From Myxococcales bacterium (GTDB lineage Bacteria; Myxococcota_A; UBA9160; SMWR01), in assembly GCA_022571825.1 (NCBI GenBank), contig JACZXC010000033.1, forward strand, positions 1 to 12,655: a DNA stretch of 12,655 nt, given 5' to 3'. The notes beneath the pieces are model-generated. The model was not told the DNA's origin, ran no database searches, and saw only the letters and a list, made by a program, of their open reading frames with translations. Position numbers and translations under genes: made by a program. Position 1 is the first letter of the stretch; every line of letters begins with the position of its first letter. This document shows positions 7,049 to 12,655 of the stretch, one piece after another.

Positions 7049-7849
7049 TCAGGAGCAGTGGGGGTCGTGCCCCCGACTCCGCGCGGCCTCCTGAATCAGC
7101 ACGGCCTTCGCCATTCGCCGCTGTAGATCCCGGATTCGCGTGTCCGAGGACGGGTGGGTGGAGAGAAGCTCCGGCGGGGCGATCCCACCGGCGCGCGCCA
7201 TGTTCTCCCACAGGCTCACGCTCGCCCGGGGGTCGAAGCCCGCCCGCGCCATCAGATCGAGTCCGATCCAGTCAGCTTCGCTCTCCTGGATCCGACTGAA
7301 GGGAAGCAGGACGCCGACTTGAGCGCCGAGGCCGAGCAGCGCGAACAGCTGCGGGTTCGCCGACGATCCGGCGCCGACGATCACCTGGGCCAGTCCGAGG
7401 CCGCTCTCGACCACCCAGCTCTGGGAAACGCGCTCGTTGGCATGGCTGGCGAGAACGTGCCCCACCTCGTGACCGATCACCGCCGCCAGCTGATGCTGAC
7501 CCCGCGCGACCTCGAGGAGACCCGTGTAGACCCCGATCTTTCCTCCCGGAAGCGCGAACGCATTGACCGCCTTGTCGTGAAACACCGTGACTTCCCATTC
7601 GGTTCGCCGCTCGCTGTCGGCCAGCGCATCCACCACGGCGTTGGCCACGCAACGTACATAGGCGTCGGCCACAGCGTCCCGGGAGTGGGGGGTCTCCCAC
7701 TGGAGCTCCGCGTAGGCGGCGGCACCCATTTCGTCCATCGTCGATTCGGGAAACAGGCGCAGCTGGGAACGGCCCAAGGGCGAGGTGGCGCAGGCCGCGA
7801 GCAGCGTGGCCAGCAACGCAAGTGCGTGGGCACGGTGGAGGGATTCCAT
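7049..7849 (-). CDS. M48-family zinc metalloprotease lipoprotein (LoiP/BepA-like)
   Basis: A 266-residue envelope metalloprotease. The N-terminus is a signal peptide ending in LLAAC, with Cys20 as the lipidation site. The zinc site is HEVGH at 127-131, followed by ESEAD at 189-193 with Glu191 as third ligand, both typical of M48. PGGKIGVYTGLL at 101-112 and STHPSSDTRI at 230-239 are the other conserved blocks of the periplasmic M48B/C group, which degrades or matures outer-membrane proteins. There is no TPR domain, so it is closer to LoiP than to BepA in layout. It starts 12 bases after the stop of the anti-sigma gene, so the two are probably co-transcribed. A role in processing the anti-sigma factor is possible but is only inference. 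Confidence 0.93.
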   Translation of the reverse strand: MESLHRAHALALLATLLAACATSPLGRSQLRLFPESTMDEMGAAAYAELQWETPHSRDAVADAYVRCVANAVVDALADSERRTEWEVTVFHDKAVNAFALPGGKIGVYTGLLEVARGQHQLAAVIGHEVGHVLASHANERVSQSWVVESGLGLAQVIVGAGSSANPQLFALLGLGAQVGVLLPFSRIQESEADWIGLDLMARAGFDPRASVSLWENMARAGGIAPPELLSTHPSSDTRIRDLQRRMAKAVLIQEAARSRGHDPHCS

Positions 7850-7861
7850 AGGTCGCGGGCT

Positions 7862-9034
7862 CTAGGGTACACGGAATGCGAACGCCGCCGACGAGCCCGA
7901 CCTCGGCGCCGCCAATTCGACCCGATACAGACCCGGCGTGAGCCAGGTGGCGGGAACACCGATCTCCACCTCCGTGGCGCCGGACTCGGGCGCCCGGCGC
8001 TCGCGAAGCTCGCGGCGACCGGTCGAGTCGCTCACGCGAATCTGCACTTCGCGCTCCCCGCCCCAGCCGCCGGGCAAGGGAATCCGAAGGCGGATCACGC
8101 CCCGGATCGACGGGGCCGAGACGTCGACGATGCGATCCGACTGCAAGCGCACCGTCGGAGCCGGGGACTCCGCCGAGGGCTTCCTGATGGCTGGCAGACT
8201 GCGCGCGCCCACGAAGGCTCGAGACTTCGCGGCAAGGCCTCGTGCTCCCAGGGGTTCTGCGTCGGCCAAGGCCTTCTCCTCCTTCTTCCCAGAAGCCCTC
8301 TCCAGGATGGGCGACGGCTCACGCCGCCGTACCGGAGCGTCCTTCAGCGCCGCCGCCGGAATCGGAATCTGCCGAAGCGAGGATGCGCTCTCTCGAGCCG
8401 AGAACGCCTCTTGCTCCGAGACCGCGAGCGGTCTCTTCCGCTCCGTCCGGCTGGGCGACCCCCGCGGCGACGGCAACGGCAACGGAGACGGCGCGACGGC
8501 GGGGGCCGGCAGCACCCGGTCCGAGAAGGTCGGGAGCCAAGTGGGCAGGAGGATCAGGAGCAGCACCGCGTAGGCGACCGCCGGGTGCCACGCGAGTCGA
8601 CCCAGGGACGCCAGCCAGGGGCGGAGGCGTCGGCGCCGGGGCGTCGGTGTTGGCGCGGCCCCAGCCCAAGTCCCAGTCCCAGTGGCCAACCGTTCCGGGG
8701 AGAAGCGCCCCAGGGCTCGGAGCTCGTCCCGACAGGAGGGGCACGCGGTCAGGTGTCGCTCCAGGTCTCGACGCTGGCTCGCCCCCACCCCGCTGGGATC
8801 GTCCCCATAGCCGGCCAGCAGCGACGCCGACGGGTGCCGCGACGACGGGGCTCCGCCGAACCGCTCGGATCCTGGAGTTCGGCGCAGCTGATCGTCGAGC
8901 TCGGTCCACGCGCGCACCTCGGCGGAACACTCCGGACAGCGCGGATAGTGATCGCGAAACGTCGCGAATTCATCCTCCCGGGGCTGAGCCAGGAAGCCGG
9001 GCAAGTCGATCTCGAAGGCCTTGAGGCAGCTCAC
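7862..9034 (-). CDS. Membrane anti-sigma factor with two HX3CX2C zinc motifs
   Basis: A 390-residue partner for the sigma factor encoded upstream. The cytoplasmic part carries two zinc-type motifs: HYPRCPEC (His29, Cys33, Cys36) and HLTACPSC (His94, Cys98, Cys101), against one in the usual ZAS domain. One membrane segment, AYAVLLLILLPTWL, lies at about 154-167 after a basic stretch. A proline-rich linker (PSPLPLPSP near 182-190) follows, then a low-complexity charged region, and a C-terminal part rich in beta strands (about 310-390) that would lie outside the inner membrane. The start is a GTG with GGTGAG nearby upstream. It follows the sigma gene by 75 bases and precedes the M48 gene by 12. 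By analogy with other ZAS proteins it should hold the sigma factor inactive; the signal it senses is unknown. Confidence 0.85.
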   Translation of the reverse strand: MSCLKAFEIDLPGFLAQPREDEFATFRDHYPRCPECSAEVRAWTELDDQLRRTPGSERFGGAPSSRHPSASLLAGYGDDPSGVGASQRRDLERHLTACPSCRDELRALGRFSPERLATGTGTWAGAAPTPTPRRRRLRPWLASLGRLAWHPAVAYAVLLLILLPTWLPTFSDRVLPAPAVAPSPLPLPSPRGSPSRTERKRPLAVSEQEAFSARESASSLRQIPIPAAALKDAPVRRREPSPILERASGKKEEKALADAEPLGARGLAAKSRAFVGARSLPAIRKPSAESPAPTVRLQSDRIVDVSAPSIRGVIRLRIPLPGGWGGEREVQIRVSDSTGRRELRERRAPESGATEVEIGVPATWLTPGLYRVELAAPRSGSSAAFAFRVP

Positions 9035-9109
9035 GGGCTCACCGGTCGCGAGGCGCGGGGGTCCCCGGTCCTTCTCTGGAAATAGGTCTGCGCATTGGCT
9101 TGCATCGGA

Positions 9110-9718
9110 TCACGCGTCCTCGAGGTCTTCGGCGGTCTGGCCGGGCCTCGCGCTCGCCCGAGGCCGACTCTCGAGTCGGCCTCCCAGCCGCGCGCGCAGC
9201 GCCCCGAGGCTCGCGCGAAGTTTGCGCTTCAGGGTTCCGAGGGGAATTCCCGTGTCATCGCTCACTTCCCGATAGGTCTTCCCCTCCAGGTAGATCCCCG
9301 CGAGAATTCGCTGCTGATCATCCGGCAGCTCGCGCACCACCGCCCAGACATCCCCTACCCCCTCGCCCGCCTCCCGGTCCGTGGACGGGGCGGCCGCGCG
9401 GGCGGTCTCCTCGTCCCAGGGCAGGACCTTCTCCGCGTGGCGAAGTTGCCGCTTCAGTCGGTCGACGAACTTATTGCGGGTGATGATCTTGACGTAGCCC
9501 ACGAAGGCCTTCGCATCGCGCAGTCGCCCGGCCCGGGCGTTGGAGACGACCGCGATCAGCACCTCCTGGCGCAGGTCGTCCCACTCCTCGCGGAAATCGT
9601 AGGCGCGCAGCTGTGCCAGGAAACCCGTCACCAGGCGATTGAACTCGAGAAAGGCAACCCGGTCTCCGGCCAGGAGCCGCTCGAGGATGGCGTTCCAGTC
9701 CCCGGTCGCCCCACCCAT
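9110..9718 (-). CDS. ECF-type RNA polymerase sigma factor
   Basis: A 202-residue sigma-70 family protein of the ECF group. Region 2 is visible as YDFREEWDDLRQEVLIAVVSNARAGRLRDAKAFVGYVKIITRNKFVDRLKR (about 40-90) and region 4 as LPDDQQRILAGIYLEGKTYREVSDDTGIPLGTLKRKLRASLGAL (about 131-174), with the helix-turn-helix in the latter. The ATG at 9718 is chosen because longer versions, starting at 9799 or 9802, would run across the start of the divergent acyl-CoA dehydrogenase; no strong ribosome binding site is seen for any. The last 20 or so codons contain the second copy of the 21-base repeat and two overlapping inverted repeats. It is the first gene of the cluster sigma, anti-sigma, M48, SagB-type. 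Such sigma factors often activate their own operon. Confidence 0.92.
   Translation of the reverse strand: MGGATGDWNAILERLLAGDRVAFLEFNRLVTGFLAQLRAYDFREEWDDLRQEVLIAVVSNARAGRLRDAKAFVGYVKIITRNKFVDRLKRQLRHAEKVLPWDEETARAAAPSTDREAGEGVGDVWAVVRELPDDQQRILAGIYLEGKTYREVSDDTGIPLGTLKRKLRASLGALRARLGGRLESRPRASARPGQTAEDLEDA
9140..9160. repeat. 21-base repeat, copy 2, inside the sigma gene
   Basis: Exact match to 5286-5306. Here it codes for the RASARPG stretch at the C-terminus of the sigma factor on the minus strand. Confidence 0.75.
9144..9182. repeat. Two mutually exclusive inverted repeats at the sigma gene 3' end
   Basis: AGGCCGACTC (9161-9170) and GAGTCGGCCT (9173-9182) are perfect ten-base arms with two bases between. 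GGCCTCG (9144-9150) and CGAGGCC (9159-9165) are seven-base arms with eight bases between. They share AGGCC at 9161-9165, so an RNA could form one or the other but not both. They lie within the last 25 codons of the sigma gene and before the anti-sigma gene. Confidence 0.55.
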
Positions 9719-9785
9719 GGGGTCCAAGGCTAGCAGGCGGGTGGCCGGCGGATGCAGCGGACCTTGAGATAGGATGGGCGCCGCG

Positions 9786-10904
9786 ATGGACTTCGACATC
9801 ACCGACGATCAGGAAGCGCTCCGGGCCTCGGTCCGGTCGGTGCTCGAACGAGAGTGCCCGATCGGACTGGTGCGCGCGCTGGTCGAAAAGGGAACCTTGG
9901 CCGAGCAGCCCTGGCGCAGCGCGACGGAGCTGGGCTGGGCCGGAATCGCGGTGCCCGAAGCTTGCGGAGGACTCGGCCTGGGCTTCGTGGAGATCGCCCT
10001 GGTGGTCGAGGAGCACGGCCGCTTCTTGGCCCCGGGGCCATTCCTGGCGACGGTCACGCAGTTTGCACCGGCGGTTCGCGAGGCCGGCAACGACGCTCAG
10101 CGGGAACACTTTCTCGAGGCCGTCGCCACGGGACAGCTCACCGGTGCACTGGCGGTGTCGAACCGCGAGGGTCGTACCTTTCCGCCGGACGCCTCCCTGC
10201 GCGCGCGGCGAGACGGCGACGACTGGCGCGTCGAAGGGACGCGTCATCACGTGATCGATGGCGATCTGGCCGACGAGATCGTCGTGTCGGCCCAGGTGGA
10301 AGAAGGCGACGGAGTCGGGCTCTTCGTGGTTCCCGGCGCGTCCACCAAGAGCGAACGCATCGTGAGCTTCGACGCCAGCCGCCCGATCGCAAGCCTCGAA
10401 TTCGATGGCGTTCGGGTCGGCAGAGACCGAACCCTGGGAAATCCGGGAGCCTGTTCCGCGGCTCTCGTCCGCGCTCTGGAAGAGGCCACCGTCGCGCTGG
10501 CCCTGGATACCGTCGGCGCCTGTCAGGCGCTGTTCGAGCAGACCCTCGACTACGCCAAGCACCGCGAGCAATTCGGTCATCCGATCGGATCCTTTCAGGC
10601 CATCCAGCACAAGCTCGCCGACATGTTCGCGGCGATCGAGAAGGCGCGCGATACGGCTTATTTCGCGGCGATGGCCATCGCCGAGGACGATTCACGACGA
10701 GCTCTGGGAACCAGCGTGGCCAAGGTGGCCGCCGGCGACTGCCAACGAATCGTCGCCAAGGAGGGCATCCAGATCCACGGCGGTATCGGATTCACCTGGG
10801 AGCACGATGTGCACCTGTTCGTGAAGCGCGCCAAGACGGGCGAACTGCTCTTCGGCACCAGCGCCGAGCACCGCGCGCGCATCGCGGACCTGTTGAACGT
10901 CTAG
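9786..10904 (+). CDS. Acyl-CoA dehydrogenase family protein
   Basis: A 372-residue FAD enzyme that introduces a double bond into an acyl-CoA thioester or related substrate. The start is the ATG that gives MDFDITDDQEALRASV, the usual opening of the family; another ATG 12 bases upstream is possible. The N-terminal helices run to GWAGIAVPEACGGLGLGFVEIALVVEEHGR (50-79), the middle beta domain follows, and the C-terminal helices carry the signature REQFGHPIGSFQAIQHKLADM (260-280) and IQIHGGIGFTWEHD (328-341). Where most of the family has Glu-Gly-Thr with the catalytic glutamate, this one reads LLFGTSAEHR (Phe356). That form is common in enzymes resembling the mycobacterial FadE proteins that act as paired subunits. 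No partner is seen in the window. It diverges from the sigma gene and ends nine bases from the converging glycosyltransferase gene. Confidence 0.9.
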   Translation: MDFDITDDQEALRASVRSVLERECPIGLVRALVEKGTLAEQPWRSATELGWAGIAVPEACGGLGLGFVEIALVVEEHGRFLAPGPFLATVTQFAPAVREAGNDAQREHFLEAVATGQLTGALAVSNREGRTFPPDASLRARRDGDDWRVEGTRHHVIDGDLADEIVVSAQVEEGDGVGLFVVPGASTKSERIVSFDASRPIASLEFDGVRVGRDRTLGNPGACSAALVRALEEATVALALDTVGACQALFEQTLDYAKHREQFGHPIGSFQAIQHKLADMFAAIEKARDTAYFAAMAIAEDDSRRALGTSVAKVAAGDCQRIVAKEGIQIHGGIGFTWEHDVHLFVKRAKTGELLFGTSAEHRARIADLLNV

Positions 10905-10913
10905 CGCCGCCGG

Positions 10914-12416
10914 TCACCGTCGCACCCGCACCAGGTAGGCCGGTCCCGCCTTCTGGACGTTCCCGTAGCGTTCCCTGAAGTACGGCAGCATCGCCATTTC
11001 GGCGCCGATCAGCGGGGTGAACAGCAGGGTGTCGAGTCGGTATTTGTCCACGATCGCCTCGGCGGCCTCGAGCGTCTTCGCGCGGCGGCTGGCGAAGTAG
11101 AGGCTGTAGACGGGGCGTTCGAGGTAGACGCTGTAGTGAAAGCCGATGCCGGCGCCGACGCGGGCATCGGGGCCCAACTCGGGCGCAACGGCGAAGGCCG
11201 TGGCCAGGTAGGCCCGGTGCCGGGTCTCGATCGTCTTCCACCCCCGTCTCGGTTCGAAGTCGACCGCGAGAAGCAGCAGTAGCGCCGTGGGCGTCGCGAC
11301 GCGGGCGAACCGTGGCCCGGCGATCCGGACCACGAGATCTCGGCAGACCTCGACCGCGGCGGGGAGGGCGAGGACGTAGACGGGCAGAAGCAGGCGATCG
11401 CGCAAGTCGAAGTAGAAGACGAACAGGATCAGAGCGCCCAGCAGGAAGAATTCCGGCGGAGCGCGGCGCCTGACCAGAACGATCAGCGAGCACGCGATCA
11501 GGAATACCCCGACCGCAGGGTCCCACGGGCCGTGCTTTCCGGTCCGCAGCCGCCCGCCCAGAATGGCCGAGATCCGAGCCGCGTTTCCCGAAAATCGGCT
11601 CGCGATCTCCGCCGCGCCAAAGCGAGGCGATCGGGGGTCGGCCGCGTCGCGGTGCCACATCGCGGTGGAGTAGTCGTACACGAGCGTCTGATCCACCGGG
11701 GCCGGTGGTGCCGTGGTCGCGTTTCGAATGCTCCAGGGGAGCACGACGAAGCCCGCGGCAATGGCGAAGACGGCGATGCGTCGGAGTGCAAATCGGGGCC
11801 ATTCCATTTTGCCGGGGTCGCGCCACTGGGCCAGCAGACGGGCGGCGGCGATGGCTGGAACCAGCAGCAGAGTGACCATGCGGACGTACGCCGAGAGCCC
11901 GATGCACAGCCCCAGTGCCAGCTCGCGCCATCGGGATCCAGACTGTGACGACCGGCGTTCCAGCAGCAGACAGAGCAGCAGCAGCGTGGTGCCAGGCACG
12001 TCCGACATGACCTGATTGCACAGCCGCTGGTATCCGGGGCTCGTCCACAAGACAGTCGCCGTGAGGACCGCGAGCGTCCATCCCAGGCGCGGGCGCCAGG
12101 TGATCGCGAGCAGCGCGGCACCGGCTGCTCCGAACAGACTCACGGTGAAGTTCAAGGCGTAGAAGTTGGTCCCCAAGGTGCCGATCAGCGGGGCGATCAG
12201 CAGGGGGAAGCCGGGGGGATGCGCGCGGAAGGGCACCCCGAAGTGCGTGTATCCGTCGCCCGCTACCAGTGCCCGTGCAGTCGCGATGTAGAGTCCCGAG
12301 TCACCGTACGACGAGTCGTACCAGGGGTGTACCAGGAAGAGGAGGCTCGCGAGAAGGCCCCCGACCCACAGCAGCAGCGTCGATTTCTCGGCCGTCGACC
12401 AGGTCGCGGAAGGCAT
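10914..12416 (-). CDS. GT-C-type membrane glycosyltransferase, ArnT/PMT-like
   Basis: A 500-residue multi-pass membrane protein of the dolichyl/undecaprenyl-phosphate-sugar mannosyltransferase type. The first membrane helix is at about 12-29 and is followed by the periplasmic loop YDSSYGDSGLYIATARALVAGDGY, with Asp39 in the place of the GT-C catalytic aspartate. FRAHPPGFPLLIAPL at 63-77 and MSDVPGTTLLLL at 137-148 are further family blocks. Roughly ten hydrophobic segments are seen, with RLLLPVYVLALPA near 341-353. The C-terminal 100 residues form a soluble domain ending in YLVRVRR. The ATG lies two bases after an upstream TAG stop, so translation may be coupled. The donor sugar and acceptor (lipid A, protein or a surface polymer) cannot be read from the sequence. 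Confidence 0.85.
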   Translation of the reverse strand: MPSATWSTAEKSTLLLWVGGLLASLLFLVHPWYDSSYGDSGLYIATARALVAGDGYTHFGVPFRAHPPGFPLLIAPLIGTLGTNFYALNFTVSLFGAAGAALLAITWRPRLGWTLAVLTATVLWTSPGYQRLCNQVMSDVPGTTLLLLCLLLERRSSQSGSRWRELALGLCIGLSAYVRMVTLLLVPAIAAARLLAQWRDPGKMEWPRFALRRIAVFAIAAGFVVLPWSIRNATTAPPAPVDQTLVYDYSTAMWHRDAADPRSPRFGAAEIASRFSGNAARISAILGGRLRTGKHGPWDPAVGVFLIACSLIVLVRRRAPPEFFLLGALILFVFYFDLRDRLLLPVYVLALPAAVEVCRDLVVRIAGPRFARVATPTALLLLLAVDFEPRRGWKTIETRHRAYLATAFAVAPELGPDARVGAGIGFHYSVYLERPVYSLYFASRRAKTLEAAEAIVDKYRLDTLLFTPLIGAEMAMLPYFRERYGNVQKAGPAYLVRVRR

Positions 12417-12418
12417 GC

Positions 12419-12553
12419 CTACTGCAGGTAGCCCAGGGCCTCCAATCGTTCCAGCGTTTCGGGGTCATCGGTGCCTAGCGAAGTCGCCGGTGCCGAGGCC
12501 CTGCGCGAGAGCGTTCGCAGCGACTCATCCAAACTTCCGCGCAGTCTCTGGGT
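12419..12553 (-). pseudogene. In-frame tail downstream of the SGNH hydrolase stop
   Basis: After the TAG at 12554-12556 the same frame stays open for 44 codons and ends in ETLERLEALGYLQ, then a TAG two bases before the glycosyltransferase start. That LxxLGYL ending is of the sort often seen at the C-terminus of deltaproteobacterial sulfatases and hydrolases. No good internal start is present: there is no in-frame ATG or GTG. It may be the lost end of the upstream protein, or a chance open stretch. Confidence 0.4.
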
Positions 12554-12655
12554 CTACCAGACGCGGCGGAGCTCCTCCAGAATCGCACGCGCGATCAGGC
12601 GGTGGCCCTGGGCGTTCGGGTGCACCTTGTCGACGAAGTACGCATCCTGCGACTT
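12554..12655 (-). CDS. SGNH/GDSL-type hydrolase, C-terminal end only
   Basis: Only the last 33 codons are in the window. They read YFVDKVHPNAQGHRLIARAILEELRRVW and carry the Asp-x-x-His of the SGNH catalytic site (VDKVHPN, residues 8-14 of the visible part), followed by the usual final helix. SGNH enzymes are esterases or acyl transferases acting on lipids or polysaccharides. The gene runs off the right edge, so its start, size and signal peptide are unknown. It is on the same strand as the glycosyltransferase and just upstream of it, which would suit modification of a surface glycan. Confidence 0.75.
   Translation of the reverse strand, partial: KSQDAYFVDKVHPNAQGHRLIARAILEELRRVW

Noticed and set aside
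7154..9085. A 643-codon open frame on the plus strand, the longest in the window
   Set aside because: It runs across the whole M48 and anti-sigma genes in antisense, ignoring their boundaries, and has no domain.
5431..9718. A RiPP biosynthetic cluster, because of the SagB-type enzyme
   Set aside because: There is no YcaO, precursor peptide, leader protease or transporter. The M48 protein is an envelope lipoprotease and not a typical leader peptidase.
10905..10913. A shared terminator between the converging dehydrogenase and glycosyltransferase genes
   Set aside because: The nine-base gap and its flanks hold no clear hairpin.
9854..10978. A 374-codon frame overlapping the acyl-CoA dehydrogenase on the same strand
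   Set aside because: Its product is rich in Arg and Gly with no motif, while the other frame holds a full acyl-CoA dehydrogenase.

Overview
The window is very GC-rich, with G or C at most third codon positions. It holds twelve protein-coding genes or gene ends, with no RNA gene, insertion sequence or CRISPR array that I can see. The lipoprotein signals, an ECF sigma/zinc anti-sigma pair, an acyl-CoA dehydrogenase and a CrtI-like flavoenzyme fit a high-GC Gram-negative bacterium of the deltaproteobacterial/Myxococcota kind. That placement is an impression from protein style and not a phylogenetic result.

Layout. (1) Positions 1-2658, minus strand: an uncharacterised 328-residue protein, a rhomboid protease, and a VWA-domain lipoprotein that runs off the left edge, all in one direction with short gaps. 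(2) Positions 2820-5274, plus strand: a CrtI-type FAD oxidoreductase, a tightly linked NTF2/SnoaL-like protein, then a small probably exported protein of unknown function. (3) Positions 5275-5430: a convergent intergenic spacer packed with GCCTTCGG repeats. (4) Positions 5431-9718, minus strand: read in the direction of transcription, an ECF sigma factor, a membrane anti-sigma factor with two zinc motifs, an M48 metalloprotease lipoprotein and a double-domain SagB-type nitroreductase with a Tat-like N-terminus. (5) Positions 9786-10904, plus strand: an acyl-CoA dehydrogenase divergent from the sigma gene. (6) Positions 10914-12655, minus strand: a GT-C-type membrane glycosyltransferase preceded by the C-terminal end of an SGNH hydrolase.

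The most coherent unit is region 4. The sigma factor and anti-sigma factor probably control the operon, and the protease and the tandem flavoenzyme look like its cargo or regulators. No RiPP precursor or YcaO cyclodehydratase lies beside the SagB-type gene, so its substrate is open. The flavoenzyme plus NTF2-like pair in region 2 and the HxD-containing protein at 1672-2658 are the other candidates for undescribed chemistry. At the right edge, the reading frame of the SGNH hydrolase stays open for 44 codons past its stop and ends two bases before the next start codon, which suggests a recent nonsense change.
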